Shown here: in pieces, positions 8,401 through 16,860 of the stretch
How positions within the stretch are numbered: position 1 is the stretch's first letter
How the letters are laid out: every line of letters begins with the position of its first letter
NCBI GenBank assembly: GCA_016184105.1
Contig: JACPDI010000032.1
Coordinates: forward strand, 19,433-83,432
Source: Acidobacteriota bacterium
GTDB taxonomy: Bacteria > Acidobacteriota > Vicinamibacteria > Vicinamibacterales > 2-12-FULL-66-21
Length of the DNA: 64,000 nucleotides
Reading direction: 5' to 3'
Made by a program: the position numbers and the translations under genes
The notes under the pieces: generated by a model
Databases searched by the model: none
Seen by the model: the letters and a program-made list of their open reading frames with translations, nothing else
What the model was told of the DNA's origin: nothing

Positions 8401-10101
8401 TCAGTCGGTGCCCTCAGATCGGCGCGGCTTGCGCAACACCTTCCCGGGAAGGGCACCTGTGTGTCCGCCGCGATCGACGACGAGCGTTCCATTGACCAAC
8501 ACGTACTCGATGCCGACGGAGTACTGTTTGGGATCTTCGAAGGTCGCTCGATCGATGACGCGCCGCGGATCGAAGACGACGATGTCCGCCCAGAACCCCT
8601 CTCTCAGCAAGCCGCGATCGCGCAGTCCCAGGCGCTGGGCGGCGAGCGATGTCATCTTGCGGATTGCATCTTCAAGCGAGAGGATCCCGAGCTCCCGCAC
8701 GTAGCGACCCAGGATCCGGGGGAACGTGCCGAAATGACGAGGATGCGGGTGCCCCTGCCCGAGAGGCCCGTCGACATCGAGTGCCGATCCGTCTGAGCCG
8801 ATGCTGAGCCACGGCGCCGCCATCGCCGTCTGCACGTCTTTCTCGTTCATGATGAAAAGAACCCCGTGCACCTGTCCCTTCTCCTCCAGCAGGAGGTCGA
8901 AGAACGCGTCGGCCGGATCCTTCCCTCTCATGACTGCGAAGTCGGCGAGTGTCTTGCCCGCGAGCGTCTTGTTCCTTTCGCTTCGTGCGTCGGAAATCAT
9001 GACGCCCTTCCAGCCGCCCGACTGCTGTACGTAGTTGTGGCGCCAGCCCGGCGCGCCCTCCTCGATCTCCTTTTTCATCCGGGCGCGGAGCTGGGGATCC
9101 TGGAGCCTCTTCAACGTCTTCTCGACGCCGCCATCCAGAGCCCATGGCGGGAGCAGTGGCAGCAACGGATGAGCGCCGGCGATGTACGGATACTGGTTGG
9201 CTGTGATGTCGATGCCGCGCGCGCGGGCTGCTTCAATTGCCTTCAACGCCTCGGGAATCCGGCCCCAGACCTTGGCGCCGGACGCCTTCAAGTGGAAGAC
9301 GTCGACCGGCACTTGTGCCCGCTCTCCGATCTCGATCGCCTCGTTGAGGGCTTCCATCAACTCCTCTGATTCGCCGCGCAAGTGCGTCGCATAGATGCCG
9401 CCGTAGCGCTTGACGACCTTGGCCAGCTCGATGATTTCCGCTGTTGAAGCGAAACCCCGCGTCCCCTCCAGGGAGGTGACGAGCCCCCACGCGCCTTCCG
9501 CCATCGCCTGCGCGACCAACTGCCGCATCTCGGCCAACTCCGCCGCCTGCGGCGGTCTATTCTCGAACCCGATCACGCACGCCCGTACTTGTCCGGCCGC
9601 AACGTACGAGACGACATTCGTGGCGACGCCCTGCTTCTCGAGTCGGGCGAAGTACTCGCCCAGGGTCGCCCATGTTGGCTCAATGCCGTATCTGGCCAAC
9701 GACGGCTTCATCGCGGCGAGAGCGGGCCCCTTGATCGGACCGGCGGTCTCACCCTCACCGAGCACTTCCGTCGTGACGCCCTGCCGCACCTTGCTCTGCG
9801 CCCGGCCATCCACCAGCAGCGGGTAGTCGGAATGCGTGTGCATGTCGATGAACCCTGGCGCAACGACCTTCCCTGCCGCATCGATGACCTGAGCCGCACG
9901 AACGTCGGCGAACTGGCCGACCTTTGTGATCTTGCCCGCCTGCACGCCGATGTCCGCTGCAATCCATGGGTTGCCGGTGCCGTCGATCACCCGGCCGCCG
10001 CGGATGATGAGGTCGTACTCCGGCACCTTGGCGCCGGCTCCGCCGCAGGCGGTCACCGATGCAAGCACAACTGCGATGACGTAGAGGCTCCCGCGTTCCA
10101 T
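8401..10101 (-). CDS. N-acyl-D-amino-acid deacylase family lipoprotein
   Basis: A 566-residue amidohydrolase-superfamily enzyme with a lipoprotein signal peptide (lipobox VTAC near residue 19), so probably anchored on the periplasmic side. The body matches D-aminoacylase/dihydroorotase-like proteins: YDLIIRGGRVIDGTGNPW, metal ligands in IDMHTHSDYP, GVTTEVLGEGE, VFHLKASG with later histidines, and SDGSALDVDG near the C-terminus. The expected reaction is hydrolysis of N-acyl-D-amino acids to the D-amino acid and a carboxylate. It sits 14 bp after the HupE-like gene and 7 bp before the TPR fusion. With the racemase and permease downstream it supports a role in salvaging acylated or D-amino acids. 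The ATG at 10101 was chosen because it starts the signal peptide. Confidence 0.88.
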   Translation of the reverse strand: MERGSLYVIAVVLASVTACGGAGAKVPEYDLIIRGGRVIDGTGNPWIAADIGVQAGKITKVGQFADVRAAQVIDAAGKVVAPGFIDMHTHSDYPLLVDGRAQSKVRQGVTTEVLGEGETAGPIKGPALAAMKPSLARYGIEPTWATLGEYFARLEKQGVATNVVSYVAAGQVRACVIGFENRPPQAAELAEMRQLVAQAMAEGAWGLVTSLEGTRGFASTAEIIELAKVVKRYGGIYATHLRGESEELMEALNEAIEIGERAQVPVDVFHLKASGAKVWGRIPEALKAIEAARARGIDITANQYPYIAGAHPLLPLLPPWALDGGVEKTLKRLQDPQLRARMKKEIEEGAPGWRHNYVQQSGGWKGVMISDARSERNKTLAGKTLADFAVMRGKDPADAFFDLLLEEKGQVHGVLFIMNEKDVQTAMAAPWLSIGSDGSALDVDGPLGQGHPHPRHFGTFPRILGRYVRELGILSLEDAIRKMTSLAAQRLGLRDRGLLREGFWADIVVFDPRRVIDRATFEDPKQYSVGIEYVLVNGTLVVDRGGHTGALPGKVLRKPRRSEGTD

Positions 10102-10115
10102 AGTCAACTCCAGTG

Positions 10116-11213
10116 CTATCGCAACACGGTCCGCTGAACGAACCAGTAGAGCGCTAGAGCCGTGGTCACGAGAGATACGGCAGTAGTCAGCTGGCTCCTC
10201 CACCGGGACGAGCGCATCAACAGCAACGCCGGGAAGACAGCCGCGACAAACACGACCTGTCCGACTTCGACGCCGGCATTGAACGAAAAAAGCGAGATGG
10301 CAAGGCGCCCGCGAGGCAGTCCGAGTTCCCGCAGAACGTTGGAAAAGCCGAACCCGTGCACCAGGCCGAACACAAACGTGATCCCCCACCGGCTGACCGC
10401 GACCCTTGTGCACATGTTCTCGATCGCCACGTAAGCGATGCTGAGGGCAATAAGACTCTCAACGAGCCGGGGCGGAACCGTGACGAGGCCGAAGCTGGCG
10501 AAAGCGAGGGTGAGGCTGTGAGCGACAGTGAACGATGTGATGACCTTCAGCAACGCAAACAGGCCGCTGGTGCCCGCCAGCAAGGCCGTCAGAAAGGCGA
10601 GGTGGTCGTATCCGCTGAAGATGTGCTCAACACCCAGACGCACAAAGCTTCGCACCGTCTCCCATCCGCTCGCGCGGCCCACGCCTCCCAGGCGGGCAAC
10701 CGGTTGAGCGAAGTCAAGCAGCGCCTGCTGGATAACGCCGTCCCTATCGACCCGGAGCAGATGCTGGTGGTTCGGCTGAGTGATCTGGGGAAGCGTCGAG
10801 GCTACCGCGAGGCTGGTGACCTCCCGGCGGAAGGTGTAGACGACCTGCATTGCGAGAACATTGTCAGCAACCAGGTCATACCGCTCGAGAGTAATCGCGC
10901 TCGGCTCGTCGGGCGCGCGAAGATGATAGTGATTCTTGATCGCCCCGTAGACCGCGTCGATGCTCTCGTCGAGTTCGTCGTCACTGATGATCTCGTCCTG
11001 GTTGGCGTCGATGACAGGTCCCAAATGCAGATCGAACGGGCTCAACGTGAACACGATGCGGACCTGTTTCCCGTCCACGACCAGCCTGGAATAGCTCGTC
11101 GACCTGTCGTGAGCCGCCAGGGCAGCAACGCTCAGGACGCACACGACCGGCACCAGGACGACGGCGCTGGCTGTTCTGCGCGAGCCCGGAAGACACCGTG
11201 CGCCGAGACTCAT
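10116..11213 (-). CDS. HupE/UreJ-type membrane protein with an EF-hand-like loop
   Basis: About 365 residues: signal peptide, an extracytoplasmic domain of about 160 residues, then six or seven membrane helices. The membrane part carries the HupE/UreJ_2 signature GVEHIFSGYDHLAFLTALL, with conserved His and Asp thought to handle a transition metal. The N-terminal domain contains DANQDEIISDDE, which fits a 12-residue EF-hand loop (Asp1, Asn3, Asp5, Ile8, Ser9, Glu12), suggesting calcium binding. HupE/UreJ relatives have been linked to nickel or cobalt uptake, but the long N-terminal domain marks a different, little-studied branch. Here it could supply metal to the metallohydrolases around it. 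Start: ATG at 11213; an in-frame extension to 11282 lacks signal-peptide character. Confidence 0.83.
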   Translation of the reverse strand: MSLGARCLPGSRRTASAVVLVPVVCVLSVAALAAHDRSTSYSRLVVDGKQVRIVFTLSPFDLHLGPVIDANQDEIISDDELDESIDAVYGAIKNHYHLRAPDEPSAITLERYDLVADNVLAMQVVYTFRREVTSLAVASTLPQITQPNHQHLLRVDRDGVIQQALLDFAQPVARLGGVGRASGWETVRSFVRLGVEHIFSGYDHLAFLTALLAGTSGLFALLKVITSFTVAHSLTLAFASFGLVTVPPRLVESLIALSIAYVAIENMCTRVAVSRWGITFVFGLVHGFGFSNVLRELGLPRGRLAISLFSFNAGVEVGQVVFVAAVFPALLLMRSSRWRSQLTTAVSLVTTALALYWFVQRTVLR

Positions 11214-11303
11214 CACGACACTCAAGCGAAAACGAGGCGGCCGGAACGTCGACCTCGGCGCTCCGGCCCGAACGCGGCACACGGAATCGGCGTCTCTCGG
11301 GAG

Positions 11304-12752
11304 TCAGTCGGTTGCACCCGACAGCTCGATCACGCCTACTCCGTCGACGAATCGGATGTCGACACCGAACGGCCTCGAAAGCCTCGCGAGACGCTCGATG
11401 ATCTTCCGCGCCAGCGCCGGATGAGCCAGGCGGGGCGTCCCGCTCTGCGATCGGGGCAGCCCGTGGCCGAGATCGACGGGGTGAAGCACGATCGACTTCA
11501 GCCGCCCCGCTTCGAACCGCGATACCGCGACCACGCTCTCCCACCAGAAGTCCTCACGAAACGACGCGCCCCACCCAGGAACGGCCCCGTAGAGATCGGC
11601 AATCGTCGCGCGGAACGGATCCAGGTTCGTCCTGCTCTCAAAGACGTCATAGGCCTGCGGCTCCAGCGTCTGGTAGTGGAAGAAGAAATTCCCCAGGCTG
11701 TAGAAGATCGGCTTCCCCTTGTAGATTTCGATCCCACGCAACATGTGAGGTCCGTGGCCAAGAAACATGTCCGCACCGGCGTCGATGGCGGCGCGGGCGA
11801 AACCGGGTAGGAAGTCTGGGGGCGGCTCGATCCCATTCCCCGGCTCGTGCGCATGTATCGTGACGACCACCAGATCAGCCTGCTGCCGTGCGCTCCTCAC
11901 CTGGGCGATGATTTCCTTCACGTCACGCTCGTCCGCCACCAGCTCAACGCGGTTCCTGTCGCCTTTCTTGATGCGAGTCCCGAAAAGGTTGACTTCGTCG
12001 TCGGGGGACGGCGGCGCCTGAGCAAGCGGGGTACGCCACGATTCCGCGGCCGTCTTCACCTTGGCAAACGTCGCCGGGTCGAAGAACACCTGCCGGCTCC
12101 AGCGCAAGGGGCTCAAGCCGGGTCTTCCCTTGATGTCAACACGCGCGTAGGTGGCGCGAGACGACGGCGAGTGGGAAGACGCCGTCGAGATCATCGCGAC
12201 GCGTGCGACGGCGGTCTGGAAGTACGCAGGCGCTCGGGCGTGACCCAGCGTCGCTCCGGAGCCTGCGTGCACGATTCCGAGATCATCCAGAATCTGATTC
12301 GTCTGCAGCATGCCTTCCACGCCGTAGTCGGTCGTGTGATTGTTGGCTCTCGAGACCATATCGAAGCCGAGCCACTTCAGCTCCTTGGCCTGCGCCGGCG
12401 ACCCATGCACCCACAGGCCGCCATACTCGGCCTGCGGTGTCGGCTCGAACTTGGCGGTGTCAAACACGCTCATCTCAAAATTCGTGAAAGCGACCGTCGA
12501 CCCGCGAAGGAGCTTCAGAATGTCTGCGAACGCCGACTCGCTCTCGTACACCGACACTGGACGCAGCAGGATGGAATCACCCGTCGCGGCGAACGACAGC
12601 TCGCCCGTCACAGTTGGACCGACCGGCGGCGGTTGTTGGGCAGGGGATCCTGCGGGCGTGGATTGCGCGCTTGGCGCTTCCGGCACCCCTGCGTGGACTC
12701 CAAGCCACACGACGCAGACCAGAACGACGAACGGCAAAGCGCGCTTCATCAT
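11304..12752 (-). CDS. CapA-family metallophosphatase-like exported protein, copy 1
   Basis: A 482-residue protein with a signal peptide (MMKRALPFVVLVCVVWLGVH) and a PGA_cap/CapA domain. Diagnostic segments: FAATGDSILLRPVS, TNFEMSVFD, SRANNHTTDYG, TIHAHEPG, GADMFLGHGPHMLRGIEIY and PIFYSLGNFFF; together they place Asp, Asn and His ligands as in calcineurin-like phosphoesterases. CapA proteins are tied to poly-gamma-glutamate export or processing, but many stand-alone homologues have no known reaction. GGAGGAG directly precedes the tandem ATGs at 12752 and 12749; the second would have the more usual spacing. It lies 34 bp downstream of a close paralogue, evidently by tandem duplication. No capB or capC partner is in view, so capsule synthesis is unlikely from this locus alone. 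Confidence 0.87.
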   Translation of the reverse strand: MMKRALPFVVLVCVVWLGVHAGVPEAPSAQSTPAGSPAQQPPPVGPTVTGELSFAATGDSILLRPVSVYESESAFADILKLLRGSTVAFTNFEMSVFDTAKFEPTPQAEYGGLWVHGSPAQAKELKWLGFDMVSRANNHTTDYGVEGMLQTNQILDDLGIVHAGSGATLGHARAPAYFQTAVARVAMISTASSHSPSSRATYARVDIKGRPGLSPLRWSRQVFFDPATFAKVKTAAESWRTPLAQAPPSPDDEVNLFGTRIKKGDRNRVELVADERDVKEIIAQVRSARQQADLVVVTIHAHEPGNGIEPPPDFLPGFARAAIDAGADMFLGHGPHMLRGIEIYKGKPIFYSLGNFFFHYQTLEPQAYDVFESRTNLDPFRATIADLYGAVPGWGASFREDFWWESVVAVSRFEAGRLKSIVLHPVDLGHGLPRSQSGTPRLAHPALARKIIERLARLSRPFGVDIRFVDGVGVIELSGATD

Positions 12753-12786
12753 CTCCTCCCGCGTAGAGCACGGCGTCGAACTTGGG

Positions 12787-14193
12787 TCAATGAGTGAGCG
12801 TCTGTCCCAGATCGATGACCCCGATGTTGTTCTCGAGGCGCACGATCGTGCCGTACGGCTTCGAGAGCCTCGCGAGGCGCTCGATAATCTTCCGCGCGAG
12901 CGCGGGCGAAGCGGTTCGCGGGGTGCCCTTCTGAGCACGTGGGAGCCCGTGTCCCAGGTCAATGGGATGAAGCTCGATCGTCTTCACTGCTCCGTTCTCC
13001 CATACTGACCGTGCCACGACACTCTCCCACCAGACGTCTTCTTTGAACTCAAGCCCTTTGCCTTTCAGCGAATTGAAGAATTCCCCGATAGTCGTCCGAA
13101 AGAGATCCAGGTTGTAGGTCTCGTAGACGTCGGCAGCCTGCGGGCCAAACGTCTCAAACTGAAACAGAAAGTTGCCAAGGCTGTAGAAGATCGGTCGACC
13201 TCTGTAAATTTCGATACCGCGCACTTGGTGGGGCCCGTGCCCGAGGACCATGTCTGCGCCGGCATCGATCGCAGCCCGTGCGAACTGCTCGAGAAACGCC
13301 GGAGGCACCTCGCTCCAATTCCCGGGCTCGTGCGCGTGAATGGTCACAAAGACGAAATCCGCCTGGTGGCGCGCGCTCCGCACGTGCTGGACGATCTCGG
13401 CGACGTCGCGCTCATCGGCCCCGAGCTCCAGGCGGTTCGCATCCCCTTTCCTGACGCGCGTGCCGAAGAACATCATCTCGTCTTCGCCCGGAGGCGTCCG
13501 AGACACCTCCATGGCGATGCTTGCATTTCGCAGTGCGCCGTACGTGGAAGCATCGAGCGTCACCGTCCGCACGATGCGCAGGAAGCTCAGCCCGGGGCGC
13601 CCCCGGATGTCCGGCCGCGTGTGAGCGGCGCGCGACAGTGGCGAATGAGACGAAGCCGTCGAAATCATCGCGACGCGCCCCGCCGCCGTTTGAAAGAACG
13701 CAGGTGCGCGCGCCTCCGCGAGATTCTGGCCGGAACCCGCGTGGACGATCCCGGCTCTGTCCAGGATCCGGTTGCTTTCGACCATCCCCTCGGTTCCCCA
13801 GTCGGTCGTGTGATTGTTCGCCCGGGAAACCATGTCGAAGCCGAGCCACTTCAGCTCGTCGACCTCCGCCGGGGTTGCGAAATTCCACAAGCCCCCAAAC
13901 TCGGCTTGCGGTGGCGGAACGAACTCCCGGGGGTTAAACACGGTTGTCTCGAAGTTGGTGAACGCGACGGTGGCATCGCGGATCGTGCGAGCGACGCTTT
14001 GAAACGCGGCCTCGTTCCGGTAGACGGAGACCGGACGTGAAATGATCGAATCACCGGTGGCCACAAAGCTCATGGTTCCGGAGAGCGTGGGTGAACCCGC
14101 GCCCGCCTGCCCGAGCAGTCGCGGGCCAATCCAAACCGCCAAGGACGCGGCGCCAAGCCACGCAATTCCCCCGGTGAAGGCTCCTCTTCTCAT
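12787..14193 (-). CDS. CapA-family metallophosphatase-like exported protein, copy 2
   Basis: A 468-residue paralogue of the next gene, sharing its motif series: FVATGDSIISRPVS, TNFETTVFNP, SRANNHTTDWG, TIHAHEPG, GADMVLGHGPHQVRGIEIY and PIFYSLGNFLF. The N-terminus is a hydrophobic signal sequence starting MRRGAFTGG; its arginine pair is not a full Tat motif. The two copies have diverged mainly in the signal region and in surface loops, and all putative metal ligands survive in both, so neither looks degenerate. It follows the TonB receptor gene by about 80 bp and belongs to the same minus-strand unit. Role beyond CapA-type periplasmic phosphoesterase is not known. Confidence 0.87.
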   Translation of the reverse strand: MRRGAFTGGIAWLGAASLAVWIGPRLLGQAGAGSPTLSGTMSFVATGDSIISRPVSVYRNEAAFQSVARTIRDATVAFTNFETTVFNPREFVPPPQAEFGGLWNFATPAEVDELKWLGFDMVSRANNHTTDWGTEGMVESNRILDRAGIVHAGSGQNLAEARAPAFFQTAAGRVAMISTASSHSPLSRAAHTRPDIRGRPGLSFLRIVRTVTLDASTYGALRNASIAMEVSRTPPGEDEMMFFGTRVRKGDANRLELGADERDVAEIVQHVRSARHQADFVFVTIHAHEPGNWSEVPPAFLEQFARAAIDAGADMVLGHGPHQVRGIEIYRGRPIFYSLGNFLFQFETFGPQAADVYETYNLDLFRTTIGEFFNSLKGKGLEFKEDVWWESVVARSVWENGAVKTIELHPIDLGHGLPRAQKGTPRTASPALARKIIERLARLSKPYGTIVRLENNIGVIDLGQTLTH

Positions 14194-14273
14194 GACGTGC
14201 CTCCAGTGGCGCTATTCGTCGCCTGGGCGGCGAATAGCGCCCGGCTGGGATGCCCGCACACCAGTCCTCGAAC

Positions 14274-16820
14274 TCAGAACTTGATATCGAGCCCGAACTG
14301 CACCTGCCGCCCCAGGTCCACGCGGCTCGGTCGCCCTTGCGCCGTGAATGCCGTCTGGACGCTGATGACGTTCACCCTGTTCGTCAGGTTGAGAATCTGC
14401 GCGGTCGGCCGGATCGTGAGACGAGGCGTCCGGATGTCTCTCGAAAGGCCGAAGTCGATCGAGTAGCTGTTCGACATCCGGTAGATGTTTCGACCGGCAG
14501 GCTTGCCGTCCTTGTCGACGTACGCCTCCGCCGTTCCGACCTGTGCGTTGTCGATCGAGTACGGCCGGCCTGTGATGTACTTGAACACGCCGGAGGCCTC
14601 CACGTTGCCAGGGAACAGATAGCTCGCCGTCACCCTCGAGGCGTGCGGCGAGTCCCAGTCCATGAGCGCGTACCGATAGGGCGCCTGCAACGGCGTGAGC
14701 GTAGACGGCGTGTCCCCTTCGGTCCGCGACAATGTGTAAGACGCCAGCATCTGGAACCGCTTCGTCAAGTACTTCCGCAGCGACAGCTCCAGCCCTTTGT
14801 AGTTCGTCTCTCCGCCTATCTCGTACTCAATCCGATCGGGATACCGCGTGGCGATCTGCTGGTTGCGAATCTGACTCCACGCGAACGTCGCGGTCGCACG
14901 CGTATCGGATCGGAGCTCGCGCTCGTAAGACACCGTTCCGGCGTACGTCTTTGGGTTCTCCAGGTCGCCGAGCCGAGCATTGCGAAATTCACTTAACAAC
15001 GTCTCAGGGCCGATCAAGGATCCCGGAGGGGCGGCCACGCGATACAACCGCTGGACCTCCAGGATCCCCACCGAGTAGGCCGTGCCGGGCACGACCTGGT
15101 GCATGATTCCCCAGCTTGCAGACAGCTTGTTCCGGCCGTCGCCCGTCATGGCGTAGCTCAGCCCGATCCGCGGCTGAACGATCACATCGCCCACGACGTG
15201 CTGGTAGTCGGCACGGACGCCGTACTGGAGCGTCATGGGCCCGTGAATCCACTGGTCCTGCGCGAACGCGTCGAACCATCGGTCGTCAAGCGGGAAAGGG
15301 CTCGCGTACACGTTCGCAGTCCGGGTGAGGGACCCGCCAATGGGACGGCGGTCGTTGTAGATAGGAACCTCCTCAACCGAAAACCGGTCGCCCCATGAGT
15401 AGGAGTAATCGGCACCGACCTTGAAGGTGTGGTTGCTGGTGGCTCGCGTCAGTTTGACCGTCCCCTTGATCCGACGCTCCGTCCAGCCCGTGAAGGTTGA
15501 ATTCTGTCCCGACGTCCAGCTCCCGGTCCGGCTCACAGTCGTCACCTGCGGATTGCCGGTCCTGTGCATGATTGGCGAGGTTTGGCCCAGGTAGAAATAC
15601 ATGACCTGCGACTCCAGCACAGCCACGGGGCTGAACTGGTGCGTCTGTGAAGCACTCGACATCAGGATGTCGAAGTTCTGTCCTCCTTGAGACTCTGCCG
15701 AGACTGTTGACGACAGGTTGTTGTTCTTCTGCCGACCGCTATTGCCATCGATTTGGAAGACCCACAGATCGTTCGGGCCCTGGTTGTAGTTCAGCTTCAC
15801 GTGCATGTTGTGGTGATCGCCGGTTCGAATGTTTCGCGACAAGATGTTGCCCGCATCCTCACCGCGGAACTGGTACGAGACGAAGTAGAACATCTTGTCC
15901 CGCTTGAGCGGCCCGCCCAGGACTGCTTCCTCGAAATGCGTATCGCCCATCGCGGAGTCGACCACCTGGCCTGGGATGCCGGAAACCACTTTGCTGTTGA
16001 ACCGGTCGTCACGATACAGAAACGAGTAGGCACCCCTGACCCGGTTCGTGCCTGATTTCGTGATGATGTTGAAGATTCCGCCGGGCTGCTCACCGTACTC
16101 GGGCGCCATGCCCCCGCTCACGAAATCGATCTGCTCGATCGAGTTGGGACTCAACGTGTTTGCCGCCCGCCCCAGGTACGGCCCCAGTACGTCAGCGCCG
16201 TCCTGCCGGTAGCCGTGGCCTGTCGTCGCCTGACCGCGCACGTGGAACTGCGTGAACGTGGGGCTGTTGTCGGCGGCGGTCTGCAGGACCGCGGGAAAGA
16301 GGCTGGCGAGTTCCGCGTGGTTGCGGCCGGCCAACGGCGCCTTCTCCGCCAGACTGCTGTCCATCGTCTCCCTGGTTTCCGGACTCTTGGTATCGACCAT
16401 GAGGCGAGCGGCCCCCACCGTAACGGTCTCCTTGAGGCCGCCGATTCTCATCGAAAACTTGAAGGCCTGCGTCGAACCGGCCCCTACCGCGATTCCGTCG
16501 ATCACTTGAGTCGTGAATCCCTCGAGTTCCGCCTTGAGCTGGTAATTGGTGCCCAACGGCACATTCAGGAACCGGAACGTCCCACGCTGCTCGACGACGC
16601 CGGTTCGCGTCGCGCCGGTGCTCCGGTCCGTCAGCGTGAGGATCGCCCCCGGAAGCACCGCGCCGGTTTCGTCCGCGATCTGCACTTCAATGGTCCCGGT
16701 CGTCACCGCCTGCGTGCCCGCGGTGCGCGGCGCGAGAACAAGAAGAAGGAAAAGAAAGAAAAACACGGCATCGACTCGGGCAGGAGCCAAACCACCTTGC
16801 GGTCTTCTCTTCGTCCTCAT
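14274..16820 (-). CDS. TonB-dependent receptor with N-terminal carboxypeptidase-regulatory domain (Oar-like)
   Basis: An 848-residue outer-membrane protein. After a long hydrophobic signal segment (FFFLFLLLVLAPRTAG) comes a beta-sandwich carboxypeptidase-regulatory domain (about 35-120; IEVQIADETGAVLPGAILTL). A plug follows (SLFPAVLQTAADNSPTFTQF, RAANTLSPNSIEQIDFVSGG, EYGEQPGGIFNIITKSGTN), then a C-terminal barrel ending in the aromatic-terminated strand FGLDIKF. This Oar-like architecture is abundant in Acidobacteriota and Myxococcota. The ATG at 16820 has a strong GGAGGAGA ribosome site. The Asp-box protein lies 40 bp upstream, and the pair may act together in capturing peptides or other polymers. 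The ligand is unknown. Confidence 0.9.
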   Translation of the reverse strand: MRTKRRPQGGLAPARVDAVFFFLFLLLVLAPRTAGTQAVTTGTIEVQIADETGAVLPGAILTLTDRSTGATRTGVVEQRGTFRFLNVPLGTNYQLKAELEGFTTQVIDGIAVGAGSTQAFKFSMRIGGLKETVTVGAARLMVDTKSPETRETMDSSLAEKAPLAGRNHAELASLFPAVLQTAADNSPTFTQFHVRGQATTGHGYRQDGADVLGPYLGRAANTLSPNSIEQIDFVSGGMAPEYGEQPGGIFNIITKSGTNRVRGAYSFLYRDDRFNSKVVSGIPGQVVDSAMGDTHFEEAVLGGPLKRDKMFYFVSYQFRGEDAGNILSRNIRTGDHHNMHVKLNYNQGPNDLWVFQIDGNSGRQKNNNLSSTVSAESQGGQNFDILMSSASQTHQFSPVAVLESQVMYFYLGQTSPIMHRTGNPQVTTVSRTGSWTSGQNSTFTGWTERRIKGTVKLTRATSNHTFKVGADYSYSWGDRFSVEEVPIYNDRRPIGGSLTRTANVYASPFPLDDRWFDAFAQDQWIHGPMTLQYGVRADYQHVVGDVIVQPRIGLSYAMTGDGRNKLSASWGIMHQVVPGTAYSVGILEVQRLYRVAAPPGSLIGPETLLSEFRNARLGDLENPKTYAGTVSYERELRSDTRATATFAWSQIRNQQIATRYPDRIEYEIGGETNYKGLELSLRKYLTKRFQMLASYTLSRTEGDTPSTLTPLQAPYRYALMDWDSPHASRVTASYLFPGNVEASGVFKYITGRPYSIDNAQVGTAEAYVDKDGKPAGRNIYRMSNSYSIDFGLSRDIRTPRLTIRPTAQILNLTNRVNVISVQTAFTAQGRPSRVDLGRQVQFGLDIKF

Positions 16821-16860
16821 AGAAATCTCCTCCGCTGAACCGGCAGGATCCACCAGCGCA

